Assembly (NCBI RefSeq): GCF_000518705.1
Contig: NZ_JAEC01000006.1
Location: 186,001 to 250,000, forward strand
DNA: 64,000 nucleotides
Source of the DNA: Shewanella colwelliana ATCC 39565
GTDB taxonomy: Bacteria > Pseudomonadota > Gammaproteobacteria > Enterobacterales > Shewanellaceae
Direction: 5' to 3'
Under the pieces are notes generated by a model that did no database searches, was not told where the DNA came from, and was given only the letters and a program-made list of their open reading frames with translations. This document shows positions 45,652-56,131 of the stretch, in pieces (position 1 is the stretch's first letter; every line of letters begins with the position of its first letter). Position numbers and translations under genes: made by a program.

Positions 45652-48600
45652 TTAGTTTTGTGGTAGTGACCTCCTGTTACCCGCAGGGTGGGAGATGCCA
45701 AAGAGCAAGGTGTAGGTCACAGGTAATACTATTAAGGTCAACACAGAGGCAAAGCCAAGACCAAAAATAATGGTGATCGCCATGGAGCCAAAAAATGCAT
45801 CTGACAGTAAGGGGAACATACCTAGCATGGTGGTGATGGCCGCCATCAATACGGGTCTAACCCGGCTCACCGATGAATCGACAACCGCTTGATACGCTGC
45901 TTTACCCTGTGACAGTTCAAGGTTTATTTGGTCCACTAACACAATGCCATTTTTAATAATCATACCGGTTAAGCTAAGCAGTCCCAGCAGTGCCATAAAA
46001 CTAAAGGGGGCATCAAAGAGTAACAGGCCAGACACCACACCAATTAGCGCCAGTGGCACAGTAAACCAGATCACTAACGGTTGTCTGACTGAGTTAAATA
46101 GCAATACTGTAATCAAGAACATGGCCAGATAACCCAGTGGGATAGAGCTAAACACCGATACTTGAGCTTCGGTTGAAGTCTCATACTCGCCGCCCCATTC
46201 CAGCTCATAGCCAGCAGGCAGTGCCATGGCTTCAATCTTGGGACGAAGTTTTCTAAACACAGAGTCGGCGGTTTCATCGGAACCATTTATCGGATCGGCA
46301 TACACGGCGAGTACGCGCTTGCGATCGCGGCGCATGATCAGTGGATTCTCCCATTTTGTACTAAAGTCCGACACCACTTGGCTAATCGGTACAAACAGGT
46401 TGTTCTCTGAGCTCCACACTTGTAACTCAGACACGCTGTTGGCATTTAAACGTTCGCTGGCCGGTGCACGTGCCACTATGGGTAACAAGTGGCTGTTCTC
46501 TCTATATAGACCTATCTGTTTGCCACTAAAGTTTGTGAGCAAGGCATTGTCGATATCTTGCTTGCTGATGCCCGTTTCGCGTGCCTGGGCTAATGCCAAT
46601 TGCGGACGTATCAGTGTTACCTGATTCCGCCAGTTGTGGCGTACGCCTGTAGCGCTTGGTTCAGCTTTAAAAATAGCTTCTGCCTGATGGGCAAGTTGTC
46701 GCAGTATTTTTGGATCTTCACCATAGAAGCGAGCCTCAATCTTAGCCGCTGGGCTAGGGCCATTTTCCATATACTTAAAGCGGTATTCGGCTTCTGGATA
46801 ACTCAGGCTCAACTCCTGTTCAAGGCTGCGCATATAGCGATTAAGCGTGGTGAGGTCGGTCATCTCAATCAGCAGTTGGGCATAAGCCTTGTAACCTTTT
46901 TCAGGCACATAGGGCAGTACAAAACGCTGTGCTCCTTGACCGATGACAGTGGTGATATTAACCAGGCCCCTATCTTCGCTGGCTTGTTGAGATAACAGAT
47001 CTTGCTCAATGCGTCCCAATAGGGCCTCTGTCGCTTTAATGTCTGTGCCTTCTGGCATCCAAACGTCAACAAAAAATATAGGGGTGTTCGATGCCGGAAA
47101 GAAGACATTCTTCACATGGCCAAATCCAACGACAGAGCCCATCAACGCCACGACCACCACCAACAAAGTCAGAGCGCGAAAACGCATCGCTAGGTTAAGG
47201 CTGACGCGATAGAGATTAAACAACCAGCCTTTGTATGGGTCGCGATCATTGTCTTCTTCAGTGATACCATCTTTAAACATCAGGTTGCAGAAAAAGGGGG
47301 TCAGTGTCATCGCCGTCAGCCAACTAATAAACAGTGATATCAACAACACCTGAAACAGCGATACACAAAACTCACCCGTGGCAGTATCTGATAGGCCAAT
47401 GGGCGCAAAAGCGATAATCGCGATGATCGTGGCCCCTAATAATGGCCATTGGGTTTGGGTGATCACTTGCTTGGCGGCTTCAAGACGAGTTTGACCCCGC
47501 TTAATGCCAATCAATATCCCTTCGGTCACCACAATGGCATTGTCAACCAACATCCCCAACGCGATGATTAGTGCCCCCAAGGAGATGATCTGCAGCTCAA
47601 TATTGAGTACATTCATCACCACAAAGGTGCCCAGTATCGTCAGCAGCAGTACCAGCCCCATTAAGATGCCGGAGCGAACCCCCATAAAGATCAATAGTAC
47701 GCCAATAACGATAGCGATCGATTCCGCGAGGTTAATCAAAAAACCATTGATGGTTTGATCCACCATTTTGCTTTGGTCATATACCGTGGTGAGGCTCATG
47801 CCTAACGGCAACTCACCCTCTAAGGCGGCAATTTTCTCATTTAACGCCTCACCCACCTTAACCACATTGACCCCACCAGAGAAGGCGATGCCTACGGATA
47901 AGGCTTTTTGTCCTGCACCATGATAAAGGGTGGTGGGCACCTCATCTAAGTCTTTGTAGATGTCTGCAATATCATCTAAATAGATGAGTTTTGCACTCCC
48001 AGGAGGGCTGACAACTAAGCGTGAGAGCGCATTGGTGCTATCAAACTCACCGGTTGGATGAATACGGATACGATTATCACCCACCTTAATACTGCCAGCA
48101 TTGGACACCACGTTTTGGCTGTTAATCAGGCCATAGATATAATCTTGGTTGAGTCCGAGTGCATTGATCTTTTGGGTGGAAATTTCTACCACGACTTGTT
48201 CATCAACCGCGCCAGCAATACTGATCCGCTTAATGCCCTTTACCAGAACTAACTCGCGTCTAAGAAAGTCGGCATAATTTTGTAATTCGCGATCGCTGTA
48301 GCCCTCACCGCTTAAGTTGAGCAAGATGCCATACACATCACCAAAGTCATCAATAACCTCTGGCTCCATGACGCCTTGGGGGAGGATGCCTTTGGCATCG
48401 TTCACTTTACGGCGAACCTCATCCCACACTTGCGGCAGTTCGCTCGCGCCATAGTTTTCTTGAATCTCAATCTCTATTTGAGACAAGCCTGCGCTATTAA
48501 TCGAGGTGATATGCTTGATGCCATCGAGCTGCTGCAAGGCATCTTCCAGTGGCAGTGTCACCTCCTCTTCGACCTGCTCGGGTGATGCTCCGGGGTAGGC

Positions 48601-48747
48601 GGTGACCACAAGTGCTTGCTTAATGGTGAACTCAGGAAATTCCAACTGTCCTAAATTAAAAAAGGAGAGACTACCGCCAATCAGCAGTAGCAGCGCAAAC
48701 ATCCAACTGACGACTTTGTGGGTGATTGAATACTCAGCAAAATTCAT
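45652..48747 (-). CDS. RND efflux pump inner-membrane transporter
   Basis: 1031 residues, AcrB/MdtB-like. Starts MNFAEYSITHKVVSWMFALLLLIGGSLSFFNLGQLEFPEF, and contains VVTAYPGASPEQVEEEVTLPLEDAL and the TM4 motif LGMLVDNAIVVTEG. In AcrB the second residue of the DD pair is Asp; here it is Asn, a variant seen in some related pumps. Twelve membrane helices are expected in two halves. It exports drugs or other small molecules by proton antiport. It starts three bases after the adaptor gene. No outer-membrane channel gene is present. Confidence 0.93.
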   Translation of the reverse strand: MNFAEYSITHKVVSWMFALLLLIGGSLSFFNLGQLEFPEFTIKQALVVTAYPGASPEQVEEEVTLPLEDALQQLDGIKHITSINSAGLSQIEIEIQENYGASELPQVWDEVRRKVNDAKGILPQGVMEPEVIDDFGDVYGILLNLSGEGYSDRELQNYADFLRRELVLVKGIKRISIAGAVDEQVVVEISTQKINALGLNQDYIYGLINSQNVVSNAGSIKVGDNRIRIHPTGEFDSTNALSRLVVSPPGSAKLIYLDDIADIYKDLDEVPTTLYHGAGQKALSVGIAFSGGVNVVKVGEALNEKIAALEGELPLGMSLTTVYDQSKMVDQTINGFLINLAESIAIVIGVLLIFMGVRSGILMGLVLLLTILGTFVVMNVLNIELQIISLGALIIALGMLVDNAIVVTEGILIGIKRGQTRLEAAKQVITQTQWPLLGATIIAIIAFAPIGLSDTATGEFCVSLFQVLLISLFISWLTAMTLTPFFCNLMFKDGITEEDNDRDPYKGWLFNLYRVSLNLAMRFRALTLLVVVVALMGSVVGFGHVKNVFFPASNTPIFFVDVWMPEGTDIKATEALLGRIEQDLLSQQASEDRGLVNITTVIGQGAQRFVLPYVPEKGYKAYAQLLIEMTDLTTLNRYMRSLEQELSLSYPEAEYRFKYMENGPSPAAKIEARFYGEDPKILRQLAHQAEAIFKAEPSATGVRHNWRNQVTLIRPQLALAQARETGISKQDIDNALLTNFSGKQIGLYRENSHLLPIVARAPASERLNANSVSELQVWSSENNLFVPISQVVSDFSTKWENPLIMRRDRKRVLAVYADPINGSDETADSVFRKLRPKIEAMALPAGYELEWGGEYETSTEAQVSVFSSIPLGYLAMFLITVLLFNSVRQPLVIWFTVPLALIGVVSGLLLFDAPFSFMALLGLLSLTGMIIKNGIVLVDQINLELSQGKAAYQAVVDSSVSRVRPVLMAAITTMLGMFPLLSDAFFGSMAITIIFGLGFASVLTLIVLPVTYTLLFGISHPAGNRRSLPQN

Positions 48748-48750
48748 CGA

Positions 48751-49830
48751 CTAAACCCCTCGCTGCCAATGCAAAGGCTTAACTTGCAGATCGTCTTTAA
48801 GGTATTGCACGCCCGCCACAACTACTTTGTCGCCAACCTCTATTCCATTGAGCACCTCAATGCCATCGGTGGTGACTTTACCTAGGGTGATCACTTTTGC
48901 CTGCACGGCACCCGTATCACTGTTATAGGTCCATACAATGGTTTCACCGTCTAGGTCGCGTTTAATTATTGCACTGGCAGGTAGGGTAACCACTTTGTGG
49001 TTTTCGTTGTGTGACAAGTCGATGGTGAGCTGGGCACTCATGCCTGGTAACACGCTAATATCTTGTGGCACTGGGAGCGTAAACACCACTTCATAACTCT
49101 GGCTGCCCGGCGTTACTTGGGTGGCAAACTCCTTTAGGCGAGCAGGGTAGCTGTGCTCAGGAGAGTGACTAAACACCACGCTAGGCAGAAAGGGAGTATT
49201 AGGGTTAAAGCGTGTCACTTGGCTAGCGAGCGATTCAGGCACTTGAATGACAACATCAATAAAGCGATCTTTTTGCAGCAGTAACACAGGTTGATTGGCT
49301 TGAACTATTTGATGATTGTCTATGTTGGTTTTGGCCACTGTGCCGTTAAAAGGGGCCTTAATCACCGTATAACTAAGCTGATCTTGCGCGCTAGCAAGGT
49401 TTGCTGCTGCCGATTTGAGTTGTGCTTTAGCCAAGTCATAGTCAGCTTGAGAGATTAACTCACGGCGTAGCAGTGCTCCTTTGCGTTTAAAGTCCGCTGC
49501 GGCGAGTTCATGGTCGGCCTCTCGGTTAAGTAAAGTATTGCGTGCATCGCGGTCATCAAGGCGCGCGAGTGTATCGCCCTTATTGACACGTTGGCCCTCA
49601 ATGAGTGAAAACTCAACGAGTTGCCCCGACAGGCGAAATGATAGCTCTGCTTGTTGGGTTGCGGCAACTTTAGCGGGAAATGTGCGCAATGACGTGGCAT
49701 TGACATCCTTCACTTCCAAAAGCTTAACAGGTCGAACCGTCGGCACCGTCACCTCAGAGGATTCCGCGCTGCAGCCAGCAAGTATAATGGTCAATACCAT
49801 TAGTGAAAGAGAGGTTGTCAGGTGTTTCAT
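48751..49830 (-). CDS. RND periplasmic adaptor lipoprotein
   Basis: 359 residues from MKHLTTSLSLMVLTIILAGCSAE (ATG after GGGATTTACG; the open frame reaches 49866). LAGC is a lipobox, so an acylated, membrane-fusion protein. A biotinyl-lipoyl-like part (AELSFRLSGQLVEFSLIEGQRVNKGDTLARLDDRDA), an alpha-hairpin (ADHELAAADFKRKGALLRREL) and KAPFNGTVAK are present. It links the RND pump to an outer-membrane channel. First gene of the operon; divergent from the LysR regulator. Confidence 0.92.
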   Translation of the reverse strand: MKHLTTSLSLMVLTIILAGCSAESSEVTVPTVRPVKLLEVKDVNATSLRTFPAKVAATQQAELSFRLSGQLVEFSLIEGQRVNKGDTLARLDDRDARNTLLNREADHELAAADFKRKGALLRRELISQADYDLAKAQLKSAAANLASAQDQLSYTVIKAPFNGTVAKTNIDNHQIVQANQPVLLLQKDRFIDVVIQVPESLASQVTRFNPNTPFLPSVVFSHSPEHSYPARLKEFATQVTPGSQSYEVVFTLPVPQDISVLPGMSAQLTIDLSHNENHKVVTLPASAIIKRDLDGETIVWTYNSDTGAVQAKVITLGKVTTDGIEVLNGIEVGDKVVVAGVQYLKDDLQVKPLHWQRGV

Positions 49831-50027
49831 AACGTAAATCCCATGCGTTGTGACAAGATGTATCAAAGTTGTGGCAACGATAACAGGACTATTTGTTGAG
49901 TAAAATGGAATTATATGGAGCTATGGGTTCCACAAAATGAAACTGAGTTTACTTGATTTACCCTTGTGAGTGTGTGCAAAGTAAAAGGGCAGAATGGCCC
50001 CCATTTATCCTATTTTGAGATGTCACC
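49831..50027. promoter_or_regulatory. Divergent control region of the RND operon and LysR gene
   Basis: 197 bases between two divergent genes. TGGAA (49906-49910) and TTCCA (49928-49932) form a loose inverted repeat and are candidates for the LysR-type binding region. No firm -10/-35 pair was picked out. Confidence 0.4.
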
Positions 50028-50972
50028 ATGAAAACTGAAGATATTGCGCTGTTCCACCGTATTGTCGAAACTGGCAGTTTAGTGGAGGCTGCAGATATTT
50101 TAAACTTACCTAAGTCGACCCTAAGTCGCCGCTTGCAAGCCTTAGAAGATGAACTCAATGTGAAGCTGTTCCATCGTCAGAGTCGGGCCATGACCTTAAC
50201 GGCGTCTGGCAGCCATTTTTACGATAAAACTACGCCAATGTTGGCGACATTGGAACAAACCCTATCGGAGCTGTCTGGCCAAGAGGCACAAGTTGCCGGT
50301 CATTTACGCATTCTGATTTTCCCCATCCCCGAGATTCTGCACATTACCCACGCTATTTTTGAGTTTATGGATCTCAACCCAGAGTTAACCGTCGAAATTA
50401 TCGTCAGCTCTGAGCCTAAGGATATGATAAGAAACAACATCGACTTAGCCTTTATGCTCGAAGATGCCTTTAACGAAAATGAGATGGTGGCACGACACAT
50501 AATTGATGAAACCGTGCATTTTTTTGCTAGCCCAGAATATCTAGAGAGAGCGGGTAAACCCCTCACGCCAGAGGAGTTACCCGCGCATAACTCCATTTTG
50601 TTCCGCTACCCTAATGGCCGAATTTTTAACGAGGTCCCCTTTGGTAAAGAGAAAACTCTGTCGGTAACTGGCAACCTGTGTGTGAACAGTTTGGGCACCT
50701 GTTTAGAAGCGACTTTAATGGGGCGAGGGATCTCAATGATGCCACTGCCTATTGCACAAGAGTATGTGGAAAACGGCAAATTAGTGATGCTATTTGAAGA
50801 CGTGGAGCCCTATGAAGGTAAGTGTTTCTTGGTTTATCCCTCACGGCGTTTTATTAGCTTAGCGAGTCAACGATTTATCGACCATATGATGTTGGCGTTA
50901 GAGACATGTATTCAAAATGGTGCCTGCGATCGACAAGCCAAAACCAAAGGCGCTATTAAGCCCCTGATCTAG
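50028..50972 (+). CDS. LysR-family regulator, divergent from the RND operon
   Basis: 314 residues. Winged-helix N-terminus IALFHRIVETGSLVEAADILNLPKSTLSRRLQALEDELNVKLFHRQSR, then a co-inducer binding domain (LRILIFPIPEILHITHAIFEFM, EIIVSSEPKDMIRNNIDLAFMLEDAF). Its position suggests it controls the adjacent efflux operon. The inducer is unknown. Confidence 0.9.
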   Translation: MKTEDIALFHRIVETGSLVEAADILNLPKSTLSRRLQALEDELNVKLFHRQSRAMTLTASGSHFYDKTTPMLATLEQTLSELSGQEAQVAGHLRILIFPIPEILHITHAIFEFMDLNPELTVEIIVSSEPKDMIRNNIDLAFMLEDAFNENEMVARHIIDETVHFFASPEYLERAGKPLTPEELPAHNSILFRYPNGRIFNEVPFGKEKTLSVTGNLCVNSLGTCLEATLMGRGISMMPLPIAQEYVENGKLVMLFEDVEPYEGKCFLVYPSRRFISLASQRFIDHMMLALETCIQNGACDRQAKTKGAIKPLI

Positions 50973-51019
50973 AATATGACCTTGGATTAAGGCCATAAAC
51001 GTTGAGCCTAACTAGGGTA

Positions 51020-51679
51020 TTAATCGGCGCTGATAATGAGGCCGAAGGGGGCAAGTAGTTGCTCTTGTTGCCATTGATTAATCATCACGCCCTCAAGCGC
51101 CACTGTGCGTGGATCTAAGCCGTCGAGTTCGACTCGGGTGAGGTTGGCGCCGCGCAGCTCAAAACTGCCCCACTGCTCAGGGCTAAACTCCCCGCCACTG
51201 AGGTCTGCGCCCTTCATTGAAGCAGCCGTTAAATTAGCGCCGCGCCAGCGGTTATCAAACAGTTCGCACGCTTCAAGGAGTACGCCATCAAAGTTACTGT
51301 AGGCCAAGTTGCAGCCAGTAATAAACCCACTGCAAAAATAGCTTTTCTGGGTGATGTAGTTGGTGAAACTGGCGCGATGAAAGTCGCTACCTTGTAAGTT
51401 ACAGTTGCGAAACTCGGCGCCAAAACAGCGACTACCGGTAAAGGTTGCCATGCTCAGATTACACTGCTTAAAACTGGCATTGATTAAGGTGGCGTAGCTA
51501 AAGCTGCAACCAATAAGGTCGCCGCTTTCAATAAACTGGCAGCGTTCAAACTGGCAATCACTCAGGTCTGCATGGTTAAATTGGCAGCGGTAGAACTGAC
51601 AATCTTGAAAGTGGTGCGCTTGCAGATCTTCACCACTGAAATCATGGTCGACAAAATGTTGTTTCGTCATCAAGCTCAT
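51020..51679 (-). CDS. qnr: Qnr family pentapeptide repeat protein
   Basis: 219 residues, the normal Qnr size (about 218). Full of A(D/N)LxX pentapeptides. The Qnr-specific hallmarks are present: FIESG, GCSFSYATLINASFKQCNLS, CFGAEF, YFCSGFITGCNLAYSNFDG, CELFDNRW and the C-terminal DGLDPRTVALEGV followed by WQQEQLLAPFGLI. It closely resembles QnrA, itself from Shewanella algae. Qnr binds gyrase and topoisomerase IV and protects them from fluoroquinolones. The start ATG overlaps the MATE stop (ATGA), so translation is coupled. The exact allele or class needs alignment. Confidence 0.88.
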   Translation of the reverse strand: MSLMTKQHFVDHDFSGEDLQAHHFQDCQFYRCQFNHADLSDCQFERCQFIESGDLIGCSFSYATLINASFKQCNLSMATFTGSRCFGAEFRNCNLQGSDFHRASFTNYITQKSYFCSGFITGCNLAYSNFDGVLLEACELFDNRWRGANLTAASMKGADLSGGEFSPEQWGSFELRGANLTRVELDGLDPRTVALEGVMINQWQQEQLLAPFGLIISAD

Positions 51680-53043
51680 CGCTTAATCAGCTCCACATGA
51701 TCTGGGCTTTTATTCGGTTCGCTGATCCGTTTGGCCAAGATATAACAGGCGATGCCCATAAGAGTATTAGTGATAGGCAATGCCAGCAGTAATCCCTTAA
51801 CTCCGCCTAAGTAGGAGCCTAATGCGGCCAATGGCAGCAAGAGTAAAAATAACCGACACAGATTGAGCACGAGTGAGCTCATTGGGCGATGATAGGCGTT
51901 AAGGGAAGTAGCCATTAGAATCACCATTCCCAGCGGGCCATAGGCGGCAGGGAGGGCAATAATATAGAAGGTCAGCCATTCAATCACTTGAGGGTCGCTA
52001 CTAAATAATTCGGCAATTGGTGTGGCCAAAAATAGCAGTGGCAGATAGAGCAAGGTTTGAAACACCAGCACAAACTTAAGCGACAACAGCAGGGCATCAC
52101 GGGCTCGTTCGGTCTGGCCAGCGCCAAGGTTTTGGGCAATAAAAGGCACTAAGCTCGATGACAGCGCCATCACGGCAATTAACAGCACTGACTCTAAGCG
52201 CGTTCCGGCCCCAAAGGCGGCCACAGCACTGTGATCGATACGCGCCAACATCGCCATAATGACAGCATTAGCCACAGGATTAAGCAGATTCATTAAGGCT
52301 GCTGGCTGAGCAATATGAGCCAGTTGGCGCCAGTTACAGCGCAGACGTTCAAGATTAAACTCGGCAAACTCAACCAAGTTACGTTTAATAATCAGTAAGT
52401 AACCCGACAGCGACAGCGCAACGACCCAAGAGATAAGTGTTGCAATGGCCGCACCTTGGATCTCTAAACGTGGAAATGGTCCAAGACCAAAAATCAGTAG
52501 GGGGTCGAGCACTAAATTGATGATGGCGGCCAGCGCCATAATCTTAGCGGGTGATTTGGTATCGCCCGTGGCGCGTAACCCCTGGTTACCCACCATTAGT
52601 AGCACCAGCAATGGCGCGCCGAGGTACCATAAAAACATATAGTCGCGTATAAGCGGCAAGCTAGAATCGTTAGCGCCAAGCAAGGTAAACAGCGGGCCAA
52701 TACAGAGGCTACCTAGCAGTGACAGCCCTGCCGTCAACCAAAAGGTGATCAGTAGGGCGTCGTGCAGAAACACCTTAGCCTTGGCACTGTTACCACTGCC
52801 AATGAGTCGCCCTAAATTGGTCGACACCCCAGCCCCAATGCCAATGGCAATGCTAGAGATCACTAAGGTTACAGGAAAGGTAAAACTAATAGCCGCTAAT
52901 GCTTCAGTGCCTAACTGACTGATAAAAAAGGTATCCACAAGACTGAACCCAAGAATGGTTAAAATACCAATCAGGTTAGGGAGGCTCATGTTTAGCAGTA
53001 CACGACCGATTGGCTGGCTGAGCAGCCCGTGTCTGTCTCTCAT
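51676..53043 (-). CDS. MATE family multidrug efflux protein
   Basis: 455 residues with twelve hydrophobic segments. N-terminal half LLNMSLPNLIGILTILGFSLVDTFFISQLGTEALAAISFTFPV and GIGAGVSTNLGRLIGSG, second half AAFGAGTRLESVLLIAVMALSSSLVPFIAQNLGAGQ. These are typical of MATE exporters (sodium or proton antiport of cationic drugs, including fluoroquinolones). It is upstream of and overlaps the qnr gene, so the two form an operon. Confidence 0.9.
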   Translation of the reverse strand: MRDRHGLLSQPIGRVLLNMSLPNLIGILTILGFSLVDTFFISQLGTEALAAISFTFPVTLVISSIAIGIGAGVSTNLGRLIGSGNSAKAKVFLHDALLITFWLTAGLSLLGSLCIGPLFTLLGANDSSLPLIRDYMFLWYLGAPLLVLLMVGNQGLRATGDTKSPAKIMALAAIINLVLDPLLIFGLGPFPRLEIQGAAIATLISWVVALSLSGYLLIIKRNLVEFAEFNLERLRCNWRQLAHIAQPAALMNLLNPVANAVIMAMLARIDHSAVAAFGAGTRLESVLLIAVMALSSSLVPFIAQNLGAGQTERARDALLLSLKFVLVFQTLLYLPLLFLATPIAELFSSDPQVIEWLTFYIIALPAAYGPLGMVILMATSLNAYHRPMSSLVLNLCRLFLLLLPLAALGSYLGGVKGLLLALPITNTLMGIACYILAKRISEPNKSPDHVELIKR

Positions 53044-53145
53044 TAAAGTGGATTGCCTAGATTACAGAAGGAGGGCAATTCTATCAGGATTGGCTGATAT
53101 TTTATAAAACCGAGTTAAAAAAAATGAGATTTTTTTTGTAAAGCC

Positions 53146-53174
53146 CTTGGATCTTGATGCAGCGACCCCCATAT
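53146..53174 (+). promoter_or_regulatory. Sigma-32-type heat-shock promoter of groES-groEL
   Basis: CTTGGAT (53146-53152), 14-base spacer, CCCCATAT (53167-53174). This matches the sigma-32 pattern CTTGAA-N14-CCCCATnT. About 95 bases before groES. Confidence 0.8.
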
Positions 53175-53267
53175 AACCAAACATCAGACGACATAAGGCT
53201 TATGTCGTATTACTTTGAAAAACCGCCAACGTTTGTTGGGCAAAAAAATCATTAGGAGAGTCCATAG

Positions 53268-53558
53268 ATGAATATTCGTCCATTACATGACCGCGTCATT
53301 GTTAAGCGTTCTGAAGTTGAATCAAAATCTGCCGGTGGCATCGTACTTACAGGTAGTGCTGCTGAGCAATCAACTCGCGGTGTAGTCCTTGCAGTAGGCA
53401 ATGGCCGAATTCTTGAGAACGGTAGCGTACAACCTCTAGACGTTAAGGTTGGCGACACAGTTATCTTCAATGAAGGTTACGGCGTGAAAAAAGAGAAGAT
53501 CGACGGCGAAGAAGTCTTGATCCTATCTGAAGCAGATCTAATGGCTGTAGTGGAATAA
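53268..53558 (+). CDS. groES: Co-chaperonin GroES
   Basis: 96 residues. [40 protein letters not shown] with the mobile loop, then [27 protein letters not shown]. Forms the seven-membered lid of GroEL. First gene of the groESL operon, behind the sigma-32-type promoter. Confidence 0.98.
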   Translation: MNIRPLHDRVIVKRSEVESKSAGGIVLTGSAAEQSTRGVVLAVGNGRILENGSVQPLDVKVGDTVIFNEGYGVKKEKIDGEEVLILSEADLMAVVE

Positions 53559-53602
53559 TCCACTAAGTTACTTTCTATCCCAGTTAAACCCAATTTTTTT
53601 AA

Positions 53603-55264
<1,662 letters not shown>

Positions 55265-55276
55265 ATTTTACGGGCC

Positions 55277-55359
55277 TAAATCTGTGATAGCTGCGTTGCT
55301 TCACCACTCGTTTAGTGTACTAAACGTCGCGGTAAAGCGCCTTGCTCTAACAAGATTTA
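55277..55359. repeat. Imperfect palindromic element downstream of groEL (MITE-like)
   Basis: TAAATCT (55277-55283) and AGATTTA (55353-55359) bound an 83-base imperfect palindrome whose centre is CGTTTAGT, GT, ACTAAACG (55309-55326). The two halves pair over most of their length with a few mismatches. It has no coding capacity. Similar GCGTTG...CGTTTAGT...ACTAAACG sequences occur in several gammaproteobacterial intergenic regions as I recall. It overlaps the left end of repeat copy 1. Confidence 0.6.
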
Positions 55360-55408
55360 TACCATGTAAAATGCTCTGCTGGTCTTAAGCCTAACAGCCT
55401 AAAGCCAA
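55319..55408 (+). repeat. Intergenic repeat copy 1
   Basis: About 90 bases beginning ACTAAACGTCG and running through CTTGCTCTAACAAGATTTA and TGCTCTGCTGGTCTTAAGCC. Copy 2 (55504-55594) matches base for base over most of it, and parts recur at 57437-57503 and 57591-57642. Confidence 0.85.
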
Positions 55409-55411
55409 ATG

Positions 55412-55445
55412 AAAGCTCTGACATCTAGCGATGTCGGAGCTTTTT
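55412..55445 (+). terminator. Terminator after groEL (copy A)
   Basis: AAAGCTCTGACATC (55412-55425), TAGC, GATGTCGGAGCTTTTT (55430-55445). The same hairpin with the same loop recurs after hipA at 57505-57540. Confidence 0.9.
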
Positions 55446-55503
55446 GCTTTTAGGAGAGTGAGTAGCGTTGTGTTGCCACATGCTTGTAAGGTGTTAGCAG
55501 AGA

Positions 55504-55594
55504 ACTAAACGTCGTGGCAAGAAGCCTTGCTCTAACAAGATTTATACCATGTAAAATGCTCTGCTGGTCTTAAGCCTCACAGCCTGAAACCAAA
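55504..55594 (+). repeat. Intergenic repeat copy 2
   Basis: Same sequence as copy 1 with a few substitutions (GTGGCAAG for GCGGTAAA; CTCAC for CTAAC). It follows a degenerate left half, so it is a tandem partial copy of the unit. Confidence 0.85.
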
Positions 55595-55614
55595 CTTCTT
55601 GTAAAAGAATAGAG

Positions 55615-55647
55615 AAAGCCCCGATACTTTGAGTATCGGGGCTTTTT
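55615..55647 (+). terminator. Second terminator before hipBA
   Basis: AAAGCCCCGATAC (55615-55627), TTTGA, GTATCGGGGCTTT (55633-55645), T residues. It differs from copy A and lies just before the operator array. Confidence 0.9.
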
Positions 55648-55692
55648 GTTAGCTGAAATTGAGTAAGGTGAGTGAGCGGTTTGGGCTAGCTC

Positions 55693-55718
55693 TAAAGGTG
55701 TAAATTACTACACTTTTA
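55693..55718. promoter_or_regulatory. hipBA operator O1
   Basis: TAAAGGTGTA, AATTAC, TACACTTTTA. Centre at 55705.5. Arms are near-perfect inverted repeats (one mismatch). Confidence 0.8.
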
Positions 55719-55742
55719 GGCCGATTAATGGCTGGGTAATAA

Positions 55743-55767
55743 TAAAGGTGTACGAAGTTACACTTTA
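55743..55767. promoter_or_regulatory. hipBA operator O2
   Basis: TAAAGGTGTA, CGAAGT, TACACTTTA. Centre at 55755.5, exactly 50 bases from O1. Confidence 0.8.
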
Positions 55768-55793
55768 TGTGGTATCGAAACGCTAAACTCCAC

Positions 55794-55817
55794 TAAAGTG
55801 TATGAAGCTACACTTTA
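55794..55817. promoter_or_regulatory. hipBA operator O3
   Basis: TAAAGTGTA, TGAAGC, TACACTTTA: perfect nine-base arms. Centre at 55805.5, exactly 50 bases from O2. Confidence 0.85.
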
Positions 55818-55843
55818 ATGTTGAATCATCGAATAGTTAGGGC

Positions 55844-55868
55844 TAAAGTGTATTGAAGTACACTTTTA
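55844..55868. promoter_or_regulatory. hipBA operator O4
   Basis: TAAAGTGTA, TTGAAG, TACACTTTTA. Centre at 55855.5, exactly 50 bases from O3; it ends 23 bases before the hipB start. Confidence 0.85.
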
Positions 55869-55891
55869 GTTAATCTTACGGAATTTACGTT

Positions 55892-56128
55892 ATGGCATCT
55901 TCGCTAAATCAACAATCCTTGGGATCACTGGTTAAAGAAAACCGCAAAAAAGCAGGACTGACCCAAGAGGTGGCGGCGATGTTGTGCGGTGTCACTAAAA
56001 AGACGTTGATCCGAGTAGAGAAAGGTGAAGATGTTTATATCTCTACCCTGTTTAAAATCCTTGATGGATTGGGCGTCACTATTGTTGCTAAGCAAAAAAG
56101 CAGTGAAAACGCGAGTGGGTGGTACTAG
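55892..56128 (+). CDS. hipB: HipB-type antitoxin (XRE helix-turn-helix)
   Basis: 78 residues. [53 protein letters not shown] is a standard XRE helix-turn-helix. The tail ends SGWY, and E. coli HipB also has a C-terminal Trp. HipB dimers bind the operators and, with HipA, repress the operon. It lies four bases before hipA. The upstream operator array is described separately. Confidence 0.9.
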   Translation: MASSLNQQSLGSLVKENRKKAGLTQEVAAMLCGVTKKTLIRVEKGEDVYISTLFKILDGLGVTIVAKQKSSENASGWY

Positions 56129-56131
56129 TTT

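Noticed and set aside
55693..55868. CRISPR-like array (four regularly spaced palindromic repeats)
   Set aside because: Repeats are 24-26 bp inverted repeats in a promoter region with 50-base period, no cas genes and too few units; they fit operators of hipBA.
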